From NCBI GenBank assembly GCA_023446865.1, contig JAEXPL010000096.1, forward strand, positions 1 through 7,124: a stretch of DNA of 7,124 nt. Reading direction: 5' to 3'. Source of the DNA: Verrucomicrobiota bacterium (GTDB lineage Bacteria; Verrucomicrobiota; Verrucomicrobiia; Opitutales; Opitutaceae). The notes under the pieces are model-generated. The model did no database searches and was not told where the DNA came from. It saw nothing but the letters and a program-made list of their open reading frames with translations. Shown here one piece after another: positions 1-5,220 of this stretch; within the stretch, counting starts at the first letter, position 1; every line of letters starts with the position of its first letter. The position numbers were made by a program, and so were the translations under genes.

Positions 1-2
1 GC

Positions 3-218
3 GGGATGTTCCTGTGGGCGCGGCTGCCGGAGGGCGTTTCCGTGATGGAGCTCTTCAAGGTGGCGATCGCGCGCCAAGTGGCGTTCGTGCCGGGCTCGGC
101 GTTCTTCGTCGAACCCGACGACCGGCATCTGCGGCTTAATTTCTCGAACTCGGACGAAGCGCAGATCGAGGAGGGTATCCGCCGGCTGGGTGAGGCGATC
201 CGCGAGCTGCGGCGGTGA
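3..218 (+). CDS. PLP-dependent class I/II aminotransferase, C-terminal end only
   Basis: The gene is cut by the left edge; the frame is open from base 3 to a TGA at 216-218 and gives about 72 residues. The visible part begins GMFLWARLPEGV, the usual start of the small C-terminal domain of fold-type I aminotransferases, and continues with AFVPGSAFF and then LRLNFSN. The Arg of the last motif normally binds the substrate alpha-carboxylate. This pattern is closest to the LysN/MocR-like group (2-aminoadipate or broad amino-acid aminotransferases), which move an amino group between an amino acid and a 2-oxo acid in the cytoplasm. The PLP lysine and the large domain lie outside the window, so the substrate cannot be named. 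The gene converges on the DUF2721 gene, with a hairpin repeat 15 bases after its stop. The family call is confident; the substrate is not known. Confidence 0.85.
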   Translation, partial: GMFLWARLPEGVSVMELFKVAIARQVAFVPGSAFFVEPDDRHLRLNFSNSDEAQIEEGIRRLGEAIRELRR

Positions 219-233
219 GCGGGGCGGAGCCGC

Positions 234-259
234 GGGGGCCGGTCGGAGACCGGCCCTAC
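234..259 (+). repeat. 26-base REP-like palindrome, copy 1
   Basis: Stem GGGCCGGTC (236-244) pairs perfectly with GACCGGCCC (248-256) around a GGA loop, and TAC follows. It begins 15 bases after the aminotransferase stop, in the gap between two convergent genes, where it could end transcription from the left. No T-run follows, so it is not a classical intrinsic terminator. Related 26-base sequences lie at 3333-3358 (minus sense) and 3395-3420. Confidence 0.75.
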
Positions 260-299
260 AGCGCAAGCGCAGCGGCGAATCGGGTAGGGGTGCCGCGGG

Positions 300-314
300 G
301 CGGCTGGCAGCCGC
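300..314 (-). terminator. Hairpin directly after the DUF2721 stop codon
   Basis: GCGGCT (300-305) and AGCCGC (309-314) form a perfect six-pair stem with a three-base loop. On the minus strand it abuts the TGA at 317-315. No T-rich run follows, so intrinsic termination is only a possibility; it may instead block 3' exonucleases. Confidence 0.35.
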
Positions 315-707
315 TCACACGCCGGGGACCTTGGCGCGCTTGAACTCCACCTCGATGGCGTCGATCGAGAGTTTGATCTCGTGGACGCAGATGCCCATCG
401 AGCCGATGAAGCAGCCGAGCGAGCAGACGAAGATTCCTTGGCCGAGGCGTTCGAAGCCGTTGACGAGAGCGCCCATGGCGAGGGCGGCGAGGATGATCGA
501 GGCCAGGCCGAGCATCTGCATCTGACGGATGAGGTGGAGGCGGCGGCGGATATTGATGAGCTGCACCTCCCAATGCGGCTGTGGCGCGGTGAGGTGCTCG
601 GCCAACATCTTGCGCGCGACGGCGGTGAGGCCGAGAAAACGGTTCGTGTAGGCGAGAAAGAGCAACGAGATGGCCGGAAAGATCAGCGCAGGAATGGCGG
701 GATTCAT
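315..707 (-). CDS. DUF2721 family integral membrane protein
   Basis: 130 residues, about the usual length for this family. Three hydrophobic stretches fit membrane spans: about residues 5-20, 65-83 and 91-108. Family-like signatures are PAISLLFLAYTNRFLGL at 11-27, the basic segment RRRLHLIRQMQ at 54-64 between spans one and two, and the C-terminal EIKLSIDAIEVE at 110-121, which is probably cytoplasmic and helical. The function of DUF2721 proteins is not established; they are small inner-membrane proteins. The ATG at 707-705 was chosen because the first span begins almost at once, as is usual here; the bases before it are CCCACATTTCGTCCCG, with no Shine-Dalgarno match. It lies 291 bases downstream of radC with a repeat element between, so it probably has its own promoter. 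The family call rests on remembered sequence pattern. Confidence 0.8.
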   Translation of the reverse strand: MNPAIPALIFPAISLLFLAYTNRFLGLTAVARKMLAEHLTAPQPHWEVQLINIRRRLHLIRQMQMLGLASIILAALAMGALVNGFERLGQGIFVCSLGCFIGSMGICVHEIKLSIDAIEVEFKRAKVPGV

Positions 708-768
708 CGGGACGAAATGTGGGTGGTCGGCGCGCGTGGCTCAAGTGGAACCACGGGAATGATTGGTT

Positions 769-782
769 CGAGTCAGAGCAGG
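769..782. repeat. 14-base direct repeat, left copy
   Basis: CGAGTCAGAGCAGG occurs here and again at 995-1008. The right copy contains the complement of the last two RadC codons and its stop (999-1001). The copies enclose a 212-base interval that holds the inverted-repeat element at 836-982. Weaker similarity continues for about ten bases beyond the core. It could be a target duplication or a duplicated radC tail; a chance match cannot be excluded. Confidence 0.45.
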
Positions 783-835
783 TCGGCTGCGTTCTCGGCG
801 GTGAGTGCAACCGGTTGGCGAGCGGCAAATCGGAG

Positions 836-982
836 CGACAGAAGGTAACGAAGAGAACGAAGGGCCGTTGGGGGGCCAGGGGAAGGCCGTCTCCATGAAG
901 GTGAACGGAGAACCGGAATCGCCGTGGTCCGGGTCCTTCCTCGTCCCGGAGAATACTTCGTTTCCTTCGTTGGCTTCTGTCG
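836..982. repeat. 147-base inverted-repeat (MITE-like) intergenic element
   Basis: The ends 836-862 and 956-982 are inverted copies of each other with 23 of 27 bases matching. Each begins CGACAGAAG and carries two AACGAAG units. A further inner pairing joins GGGGAAGG (879-886) to CCTTCCTC (935-942), so the whole can fold into one long imperfect hairpin. No convincing coding frame lies inside. It fills most of the gap between radC and the DUF2721 gene. Similar AACGAAG-rich inverted repeats are familiar to me from verrucomicrobial intergenic DNA, but I cannot verify that here. It would be a non-autonomous element or a folded RNA segment; no transposase is visible in the window. Confidence 0.6.
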
Positions 983-994
983 TCTGGGGCGGCC

Positions 995-1008
995 CGAGTC
1001 AGAGCAGG
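995..1008. repeat. 14-base direct repeat, right copy
   Basis: Second copy of CGAGTCAGAGCAGG. It overlaps the radC stop codon and its last codons. See the left copy at 769-782. Confidence 0.45.
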
Positions 1009-1724
1009 CCCGCCTCGCGGAAGCTGTAGTAGCCGCGGCCGGCGGGATCGCGGGTGGGCTGGCCGAGGATGACGTGGTCGATGAGGCCGATCTCGACCGC
1101 GCGGGCGGCGGCGGCCAGTTGGCGGGTGATCTGGAGGTCGGCGCTGCTGGGCGCGGGGTCACCGCTGGGGTGGTTGTGGACGGCGATGATGGCGCAGGCG
1201 CCGGCCTTGATCGCCTCGCGGAAGACCTCGCGCGGGTGGACGAGCGCGGCGGTGGCGGTGCCGGAGGTGATTTCGTCGCGGCGCAGGAGGCGGTTGCGGC
1301 GGTTGAGGCTGAGCACCCAGAACTTTTCGACGGTGAGCCCGAGAACCTCGGCGCGGAAGTGTTCGGCAACTTGGTTGGGGCGCTCCACCTCGGGCGGCAG
1401 GACCTCGCGCTGGGCGAGCATGCGGCGGGAGATTTCCAGGACGCTGACGAGCTGTTGGGCCTTCACGGGGCCGATGCCCTTGACGCGGCGGAAGTCGGCG
1501 GCGCTCCAGGTGAGCAGGCCGGCGAGGTTGCCGCCGGCGGCGGCGAGCAGGTCCTCGGCGACGCATTTCACGTTTCGCCCGGCAGAGCCGCTGCGCAGGA
1601 TCATGGCGAGTTGCTCGGTGTCGGTGAGGGTCTCGGGGCCGCAGCGTTCCTGACGCTCCTGCGGGCGTTCGCCGACGGCGAGGTCCTTGATGCGAGGTAT
1701 GGGGTAGAGGGCGGGTTCGGCCAT
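999..1724 (-). CDS. radC: RadC family JAB/JAMM-domain protein
   Basis: 241 residues from the ATG at 1724-1722, a normal length for RadC. The N-terminal part begins YPIPRIKDLAVGERPQER (7-24), followed by LTDTEQLAMILRSG (33-46), both typical. A helix-hairpin-helix segment VKGIGPVKAQQL lies at 81-92. The C-terminal JAMM metalloprotease-like domain has HNHPSGDPAPSSAD at 183-196, giving metal ligands His183, His185 and Asp196 with Ser193; Glu133 is a candidate for the catalytic acid. The protein ends YYSFREAGLL, as RadC proteins usually do. The family was once linked to DNA repair, but that role was withdrawn and its cellular job is unclear; related genes are common on mobile elements. An in-frame extension to 1862 is Arg/Pro-rich, unlike the family, and was dropped. 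No Shine-Dalgarno precedes the start. A 248-base gap to fabV suggests separate transcription. Confidence 0.93.
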   Translation of the reverse strand: MAEPALYPIPRIKDLAVGERPQERQERCGPETLTDTEQLAMILRSGSAGRNVKCVAEDLLAAAGGNLAGLLTWSAADFRRVKGIGPVKAQQLVSVLEISRRMLAQREVLPPEVERPNQVAEHFRAEVLGLTVEKFWVLSLNRRNRLLRRDEITSGTATAALVHPREVFREAIKAGACAIIAVHNHPSGDPAPSSADLQITRQLAAAARAVEIGLIDHVILGQPTRDPAGRGYYSFREAGLL

Positions 1725-1878
1725 GACGGGCGAGGGTTGCACGGTGGTCGCGCCGGAGGTGCGGGCGCGGCGGTCGTCAGTGGGGCAACGAACCGGCGAC
1801 ACATGTAGCGGGTCGGCGGGCGCGTGTCCAGCGAGCGGAGGCGCGGGCGCATGACGGCGCAACGGCAGGCGGTGCCAA

Positions 1879-1926
1879 GGGCCTGGGGAAGGCCCGGATG
1901 GTTTCGGAGAGCCACCTCAGCGAGGT
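1879..1926 (-). terminator. Two hairpins downstream of fabV, possible terminator region
   Basis: In the 248-base gap between fabV and radC, GGGCCT (1879-1884) pairs with AGGCCC (1890-1895), and ACCTC (1914-1918) pairs with GAGGT (1922-1926) around a three-base loop. Read on the minus strand they start 47 bases after the fabV stop. Neither is followed by a T-run, so termination is an inference. The rest of the gap must also hold any radC promoter; I could not pick out convincing -35/-10 boxes. Confidence 0.25.
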
Positions 1927-1972
1927 CGCCTACAGCCGGAAGTGCGCACGCGCACCACCACGGCCCGAGCGG

Positions 1973-3160
1973 CTAAGGCAGCTCGACGTGCGGGTCGGTG
2001 TCGGCGTCGTAGTCCACACCGGCGAGGCCGAAACCGAAGAGCTTGAGGAAATCGGAGCGGTAGCCGGCGAAGTCGGTGAGGGTGGCGAGATTGGCGGTGT
2101 TTACCTGCGGCCAGAGCGCGGCGACGGCGGCTTGGACATCGTCGCGCATCTCCCAGTCGTCGACGTGGACGCGGCCGGCATCGTCGAACTCGAGGGCGTT
2201 GCCGCCGTACATCTGGGTGCGGTAGAGGCGGTCGATCTGCTCGATGCAACCTTCGTGGAGGCCGCGCTCCTTCATGACCTTGAAGAGCATCGAAATGTAG
2301 AGCGGGACGACGGGGATGGCGGCGCTGGCCTGGGTGACGAGGGCCTTGTTGACGGAGACGAAGGCGCGGCCGTAGCCGTTGAGGCGCATGGTGGTGTTGA
2401 TGCGCTTGGCGGCGGCATCGAGGTCGTTCTTGGCCATGCCGATGGTGCCGTTCTTGTAGCCGGCCCAGGTGACCTCGGGCCCGATGTACGAGTAGGCGAC
2501 GGTCGAGGCGCCGGGGGCGATGAGCTTGGCCTCGTCGAGGGCGTTGATCCACATCTCCCAGTCTTCGCCGCCCATGACGGCGACGGTGTCGGCGATCTCG
2601 GCTTCGGTGGCGGGCTCGATGGTGATCTCGGAAACTTCGCCGGTCTCGGTGTCGACGGTCTTGTTGGTGTAGGGGGCGCCGATGGGTTTGAGACAGGATT
2701 TGTGGACGGCGCCGGTGCGCGGATGAGTGCGGCGAGGCGAGGCGAGGGAGTAGACGATGAGATCGACCGGGCCGAGGTCGCGTTTCAGTGCCTCGATGGT
2801 CTGGCGCTTGATATCGTCGGAGAAGGCGTCGCCGTTGATGCTTTGCGCGTAGAGTCCGGCCTTGCGGGCCGCGGAGTGGAAGGCGGCGGTGTTGTACCAG
2901 CCGGCGGTGGCGGTGCGGTCCTCCTCGGAGGGCCGATCAAAGAAGACGCCGAAAGTGGCGGCGCCGGAGCCGAAGGCGGCGGCAATGCGGGAGGCCAGTC
3001 CGAAGCCTGTGGAGGCACCGATCACCAGCACCTTCTTGGGGCCGCCGGGGATGGGGCCGCGACGGAGGACGACGTCGATCTGTTCCTGGACGTGCGCGGC
3101 GCAGCCTTGCGGGTGCGCGGTGATGCAGACGAAACCTCTGGTCTTCGGGCGGATGATCAT
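1973..3160 (-). CDS. fabV: Trans-2-enoyl-ACP/CoA reductase FabV (NADH)
   Basis: 395 residues, full length for FabV. It reduces the trans-2 double bond of enoyl-ACP (or enoyl-CoA) with NADH, the last step of each fatty-acid elongation cycle, in the cytoplasm. The start MIIRPKTRGFVCITAHPQGC is the family's characteristic N-terminus and fixes the ATG at 3160-3158; an extension to 3202 adds 14 unrelated residues. The nucleotide-binding loop GASTGFGLA is at 48-56, and Asp75 in FFDRP is the acidic residue expected to favour NADH. SLASPRRTHPRTG lies at 138-150. The catalytic Tyr-x8-Lys pair is Tyr235 and Lys244 in YKNGTIGMAK. The C-terminal half keeps PVVPLYISMLFKVMKERG (283-300). Nothing looks damaged. 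FabV enzymes resist triclosan, unlike FabI; whether a FabI also exists here cannot be seen. The gene stands alone, with 342 bases upstream holding a dyad and a large palindrome. Confidence 0.96.
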   Translation of the reverse strand: MIIRPKTRGFVCITAHPQGCAAHVQEQIDVVLRRGPIPGGPKKVLVIGASTGFGLASRIAAAFGSGAATFGVFFDRPSEEDRTATAGWYNTAAFHSAARKAGLYAQSINGDAFSDDIKRQTIEALKRDLGPVDLIVYSLASPRRTHPRTGAVHKSCLKPIGAPYTNKTVDTETGEVSEITIEPATEAEIADTVAVMGGEDWEMWINALDEAKLIAPGASTVAYSYIGPEVTWAGYKNGTIGMAKNDLDAAAKRINTTMRLNGYGRAFVSVNKALVTQASAAIPVVPLYISMLFKVMKERGLHEGCIEQIDRLYRTQMYGGNALEFDDAGRVHVDDWEMRDDVQAAVAALWPQVNTANLATLTDFAGYRSDFLKLFGFGLAGVDYDADTDPHVELP

Positions 3161-3197
3161 CGTTGAGGCGGGCGAGGTTCGGCCCAAGAGGGTCACT

Positions 3198-3216
3198 GGC
3201 AAGAGGTAAACTTGCC
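3198..3216. promoter_or_regulatory. Inverted repeat in the fabV leader, candidate operator
   Basis: GGCAAG (3198-3203) and CTTGCC (3211-3216) form a perfect six-base dyad with a seven-base spacer AGGTAAA. It ends 37 bases before the fabV start. The spacing is typical of an operator for a dimeric repressor, but a short RNA hairpin is equally possible. I found no clear promoter boxes beside it, so this is a suggestion only. Confidence 0.3.
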
Positions 3217-3332
3217 CCAGCCGGCAGGTATTCTCCGGGCTCCGCCGTGGCGTGGAGGCGGGGAAAAAGGCTTATGGACAGTGGGTCTGGCGGCGCGGTC
3301 GGCCGGCTCAGCCGTGACCATGCAGCCCGCGA

Positions 3333-3358
3333 GTAGGTCCAGTCTCTGACTGGACACC
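3333..3358 (-). repeat. 26-base REP-like palindrome, copy 2
   Basis: GTCCAGTC (3337-3344) and GACTGGAC (3348-3355) form a perfect eight-pair stem with a TCT loop (AGA in minus sense). Aligned in minus sense with copies 1 and 3 it has the same 26-base length without gaps. It sits at the centre of the 3281-3420 palindrome, head to head with copy 3. Confidence 0.7.
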
Positions 3359-3394
3359 GGCATACGTGAGCCGGCGGTCACGGCTGGAGTCGGA

Positions 3395-3420
3395 GGTGTC
3401 CGGGCGGAGACCGGACCCAC
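3395..3420 (+). repeat. 26-base REP-like palindrome, copy 3
   Basis: GTCCGGGC (3398-3405) pairs with GACCGGAC (3409-3416), with one mismatch, around a GGA loop. It starts GGTG, as copy 2 does in minus sense, and ends with CCCAC. It forms the right end of the 3281-3420 palindrome. Confidence 0.7.
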
Positions 3421-3502
3421 GGGGAGAGCATGCCGGCCGGCGGTTTCACCAACGGTGGACGTTGGTTCGCTCGTGGACCTGCGGCAACTGCATGATCACG
3501 GC

Positions 3503-3595
3503 TCAAATCAGCCACAGCCCCAAGGTGCCCAGGACTAGAAGTGCTGCAATGACGAGAAGGATCGTCTGCTCCTGCTTGGTGACGCGAAACGGCAT
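3503..3595 (-). CDS. 30-residue single-span membrane peptide
   Basis: The frame encodes MPFRVTKQEQ followed by an uninterrupted hydrophobic stretch, ILLVIAALLVLGTLGLWLI, to the TGA at 3505-3503. A basic, polar N-terminus then a span of about 19 residues ending at the C-terminus is the layout of a small membrane peptide. No family is recognised with confidence; the KQEQ-hydrophobic pattern vaguely recalls the N-terminal anchor of ComEA-type proteins, but there is no DNA-binding domain. The frame remains open upstream to 3802, but that part is Pro/Arg-rich and overlaps the neighbouring gene, so the ATG at 3595-3593 is preferred. It lies 85 bases downstream of the receiver-hydrolase gene and could be co-transcribed with it. 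No Shine-Dalgarno is present. The clean split between polar head and hydrophobic tail is the main support. Confidence 0.5.
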   Translation of the reverse strand: MPFRVTKQEQTILLVIAALLVLGTLGLWLI

Positions 3596-3680
3596 GGTTT
3601 GAGGGCGGCGGGAGGGGGGGGCGGCTGATCGCTGGGCAGTCGGGCGGCCCCGCCTCGCGGAAACCTGGGCTGGCCGCGAA

Positions 3681-5030
3681 CTACGGTGCGGCTGCGGCCG
3701 GGGGCTGGGCCCGGTGTTTGCGGTGAAGCAGGATCTCCATCCCCTCGGCGGCGGCATCGATTTGCAGGTTGCCGCCTTCACCGGCGGCGAGTTCGCGGGC
3801 ATGGCCGACCAGGCGGTCGATCGTTGCGTCGTCGTGGGTGGGATCGTGGTGGAAGAGGATCAGGCGCTTCACCTTCGCCTGGAGCGCCAGGCGGACGGTG
3901 TCGTCGATGCAACTGTGCCCCCAGCCGACGCGGCGTTCGTACTCCTCGGCGGTGTATTGCGCATCGCAGATGAAAAGTTCTGCGCCGCTGGCGAACTCGG
4001 CGAGGAGTTGGTTCTTGTAGGAGTTGAAGTCTTCGGACCCCTCGTCGCCGTGCGCCTGGATGCGGACGGGCCTTGGGCGCGGGAAGGGCATGATCTCGGT
4101 GTCCGGCATGAACACGACCCCGCCGCCTGGAGTACCGAGCCGATAGCCCAACGTGACTCCGGGATGGTGGGTGAAGATCGCCTGTACGGGGACGCGGCCG
4201 GCGCGAAACTCGAGCTCGTGGAGCTCGCGGACGACGATGTTGCCCGCCAGTTGGTCCATCCCGATGGGGAAGACTGTGCTGTCCATCTGCGCCGAGAGCG
4301 TCTTAAGGAGGCTTTGCTTGGCGCCTTCGTAGCCGAGGACGGTGACGCTGCTGCCGCGGTCGTGGATCGGGCCGAAGAAGGGCAACCCCTGGATGTGGTC
4401 CCAATGGGTGTGGGTGAGGAGCAGCTGGACGCAGATTGGCCGGCCGGCGAACTCCCGGCGGAGGGCTTCGCCGAGGGGGCGGATCCCCGTGCCGGCATCG
4501 AGCACCACGATGTCGTCGCCGATCCGGACCTCGACGCAGGTGGTGTTGCCGCCGTAGCGCACCGTCTCGGGCCCCGGGGTGGCGATCGAGCCGCGCACAC
4601 CCCAGAAACGGATGCGCGCCGAATCGGCCACCGTGGCCACGGGTTCGGCCGGCGTGGCGGCGGCTGGAAGGGGAATGGAACCGAGAATCTCGGCGATCTG
4701 GCCGGGGCTCACGGGTTTGATCAACACATGGTCGGCGCCGGCCTCGATCGCGTTCTGCCGGTCCCCGGGGAAGCTGCTTCCGGTGGTCACGATGATGGTG
4801 ATGTCGCCCAGTTCGTCACGGCGCGCGCGGATCGCGCGGCAGACGTTGAAACCGGTGGTGCCCGGCATCAGGAGATCGCAGATGACCGCGGCGGGGCGGT
4901 GGTTTGCGACGAGGGCGAGGCCGTCGTTGCCGTTGTCGGCTTCGATCACCTTCCAGCGCGACGCCTCGAGGTGGCGCACGAGCATCCCGCGGATGACGGG
5001 CTCGTCGTCGATGACCACGATCGTTTTCAT
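3681..5030 (-). CDS. Response-regulator receiver fused to an MBL-fold metallohydrolase
   Basis: 449 residues. Residues 1-118 form a CheY-like receiver: acidic Asp8/Asp9 in VVIDDEPVIRGML, phosphoacceptor Asp52 in ICDLLMPG, Thr82 and Lys105 in LIKPVSPG. An Ala/Pro-rich linker (about 119-138) leads to a metallo-beta-lactamase-fold domain (139-435). It opens with FWGVRGSIATPGP, then RYGGNTTCVEV and VLDAGTGIRPLG, with the metal motif THTHWDHIQG (His207, His209, Asp211, His212). Asp310 in MPDTE and His394/His395 in FHHDPTH are later candidate ligands. This hydrolase type is related to PhnP and cyclic-nucleotide or RNase Z-like phosphodiesterases; the substrate is unknown. The inferred role is a hydrolase whose activity is set by phosphorylation from an unseen histidine kinase. 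There is no DNA-binding output domain and no signal peptide, so it acts in the cytoplasm. The ATG at 5030-5028 begins MKTIVVIDDE, a textbook receiver start, despite no Shine-Dalgarno. Confidence 0.93.
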   Translation of the reverse strand: MKTIVVIDDEPVIRGMLVRHLEASRWKVIEADNGNDGLALVANHRPAAVICDLLMPGTTGFNVCRAIRARRDELGDITIIVTTGSSFPGDRQNAIEAGADHVLIKPVSPGQIAEILGSIPLPAAATPAEPVATVADSARIRFWGVRGSIATPGPETVRYGGNTTCVEVRIGDDIVVLDAGTGIRPLGEALRREFAGRPICVQLLLTHTHWDHIQGLPFFGPIHDRGSSVTVLGYEGAKQSLLKTLSAQMDSTVFPIGMDQLAGNIVVRELHELEFRAGRVPVQAIFTHHPGVTLGYRLGTPGGGVVFMPDTEIMPFPRPRPVRIQAHGDEGSEDFNSYKNQLLAEFASGAELFICDAQYTAEEYERRVGWGHSCIDDTVRLALQAKVKRLILFHHDPTHDDATIDRLVGHARELAAGEGGNLQIDAAAEGMEILLHRKHRAQPPAAAAP

Positions 5031-5061
5031 TGGGGCGGCGGCGGGCGACAGCGGCGCGCCA

Positions 5062-5081
5062 CGAGGCGACCGATCGCCTCG
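5062..5081. other. Perfect 8-pair hairpin in the leader of the receiver-hydrolase gene
   Basis: CGAGGCGA (5062-5069) and TCGCCTCG (5074-5081) pair perfectly around a four-base loop (CCGA on plus, TCGG on minus). It lies 31 bases upstream of the start at 5030 and 139 bases past the upstream glycosyltransferase stop. It could be a terminator for that gene, though no T-run follows, or a structured leader of the next. The other bases of this 190-base gap show nothing I can name. Confidence 0.4.
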
Positions 5082-5220
5082 GGTCCGTTCTGGAGATGCC
5101 CCGCGTGTCTGCCCATGGGACCGGGAAGGTGGCCGCCGACCCGCCCGCTGGCAAGCGCGTGGTTCACCTTCGGCGCCATCAGTGTCCGGTGGCTGGTGAC
5201 GGTGGACCGCGGCCGGCGCC

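Larger units (their letters stand above)
3281..3420. repeat. 140-base nested palindromic element upstream of fabV
   Basis: The termini are GTGGGTC (3281-3287) and its exact complement GACCCAC (3414-3420). Inside, CAGCCGTGACC (3309-3319) and GGTCACGGCTG (3376-3386) are a perfect 11-base inverted pair, and the centre is the hairpin of REP copy 2. An alternative pairing, CCGGCTCA (3303-3310) with TGAGCCGG (3367-3374), shares two bases with the 11-base arm and so competes with it. The layout resembles paired REP elements (REPIN/BIME) that are spread by RAYT transposases, but no such transposase is in the window. It accounts for much of the 342-base gap; the remainder holds the fabV leader dyad and nothing else I can identify. 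Confidence 0.6.

Noticed and set aside
1725..1862. In-frame 46-residue N-terminal extension of RadC
   Set aside because: Arg/Pro-rich sequence without family similarity; the family start motif begins just after the ATG at 1724.
1845..1880. Possible sigma-54 promoter on the minus strand (TTGGCACC...TTGC)
   Set aside because: The spacing between the GG and GC elements is about four bases too long for a -24/-12 promoter.
1898..3166. Long plus-strand open frame opposite fabV
   Set aside because: Antisense shadow of an intact, well-recognised gene; repetitive Gly/Val/Asp composition.
3161..3202. Fourteen-residue extension of FabV
   Set aside because: FabV proteins begin almost exactly at MIIRPKTRGF; the extra residues do not match.
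3264..3268. T-run on the minus strand as an intrinsic terminator
   Set aside because: No GC-rich hairpin lies directly before it on that strand.
3650..3663. 14-base match CCCGCCTCGCGGAA shared with the radC 3' end (1009-1022)
   Set aside because: GC-rich and far apart; about one such match is expected by chance in a window of this size and composition.
5027..5179. 50-residue minus-strand frame whose TGA overlaps the receiver-hydrolase ATG (ATGA)
   Set aside because: The overlap looks like translational coupling, but the peptide is low-complexity, crosses the 5062-5081 hairpin, has no Shine-Dalgarno and resembles no family I know.
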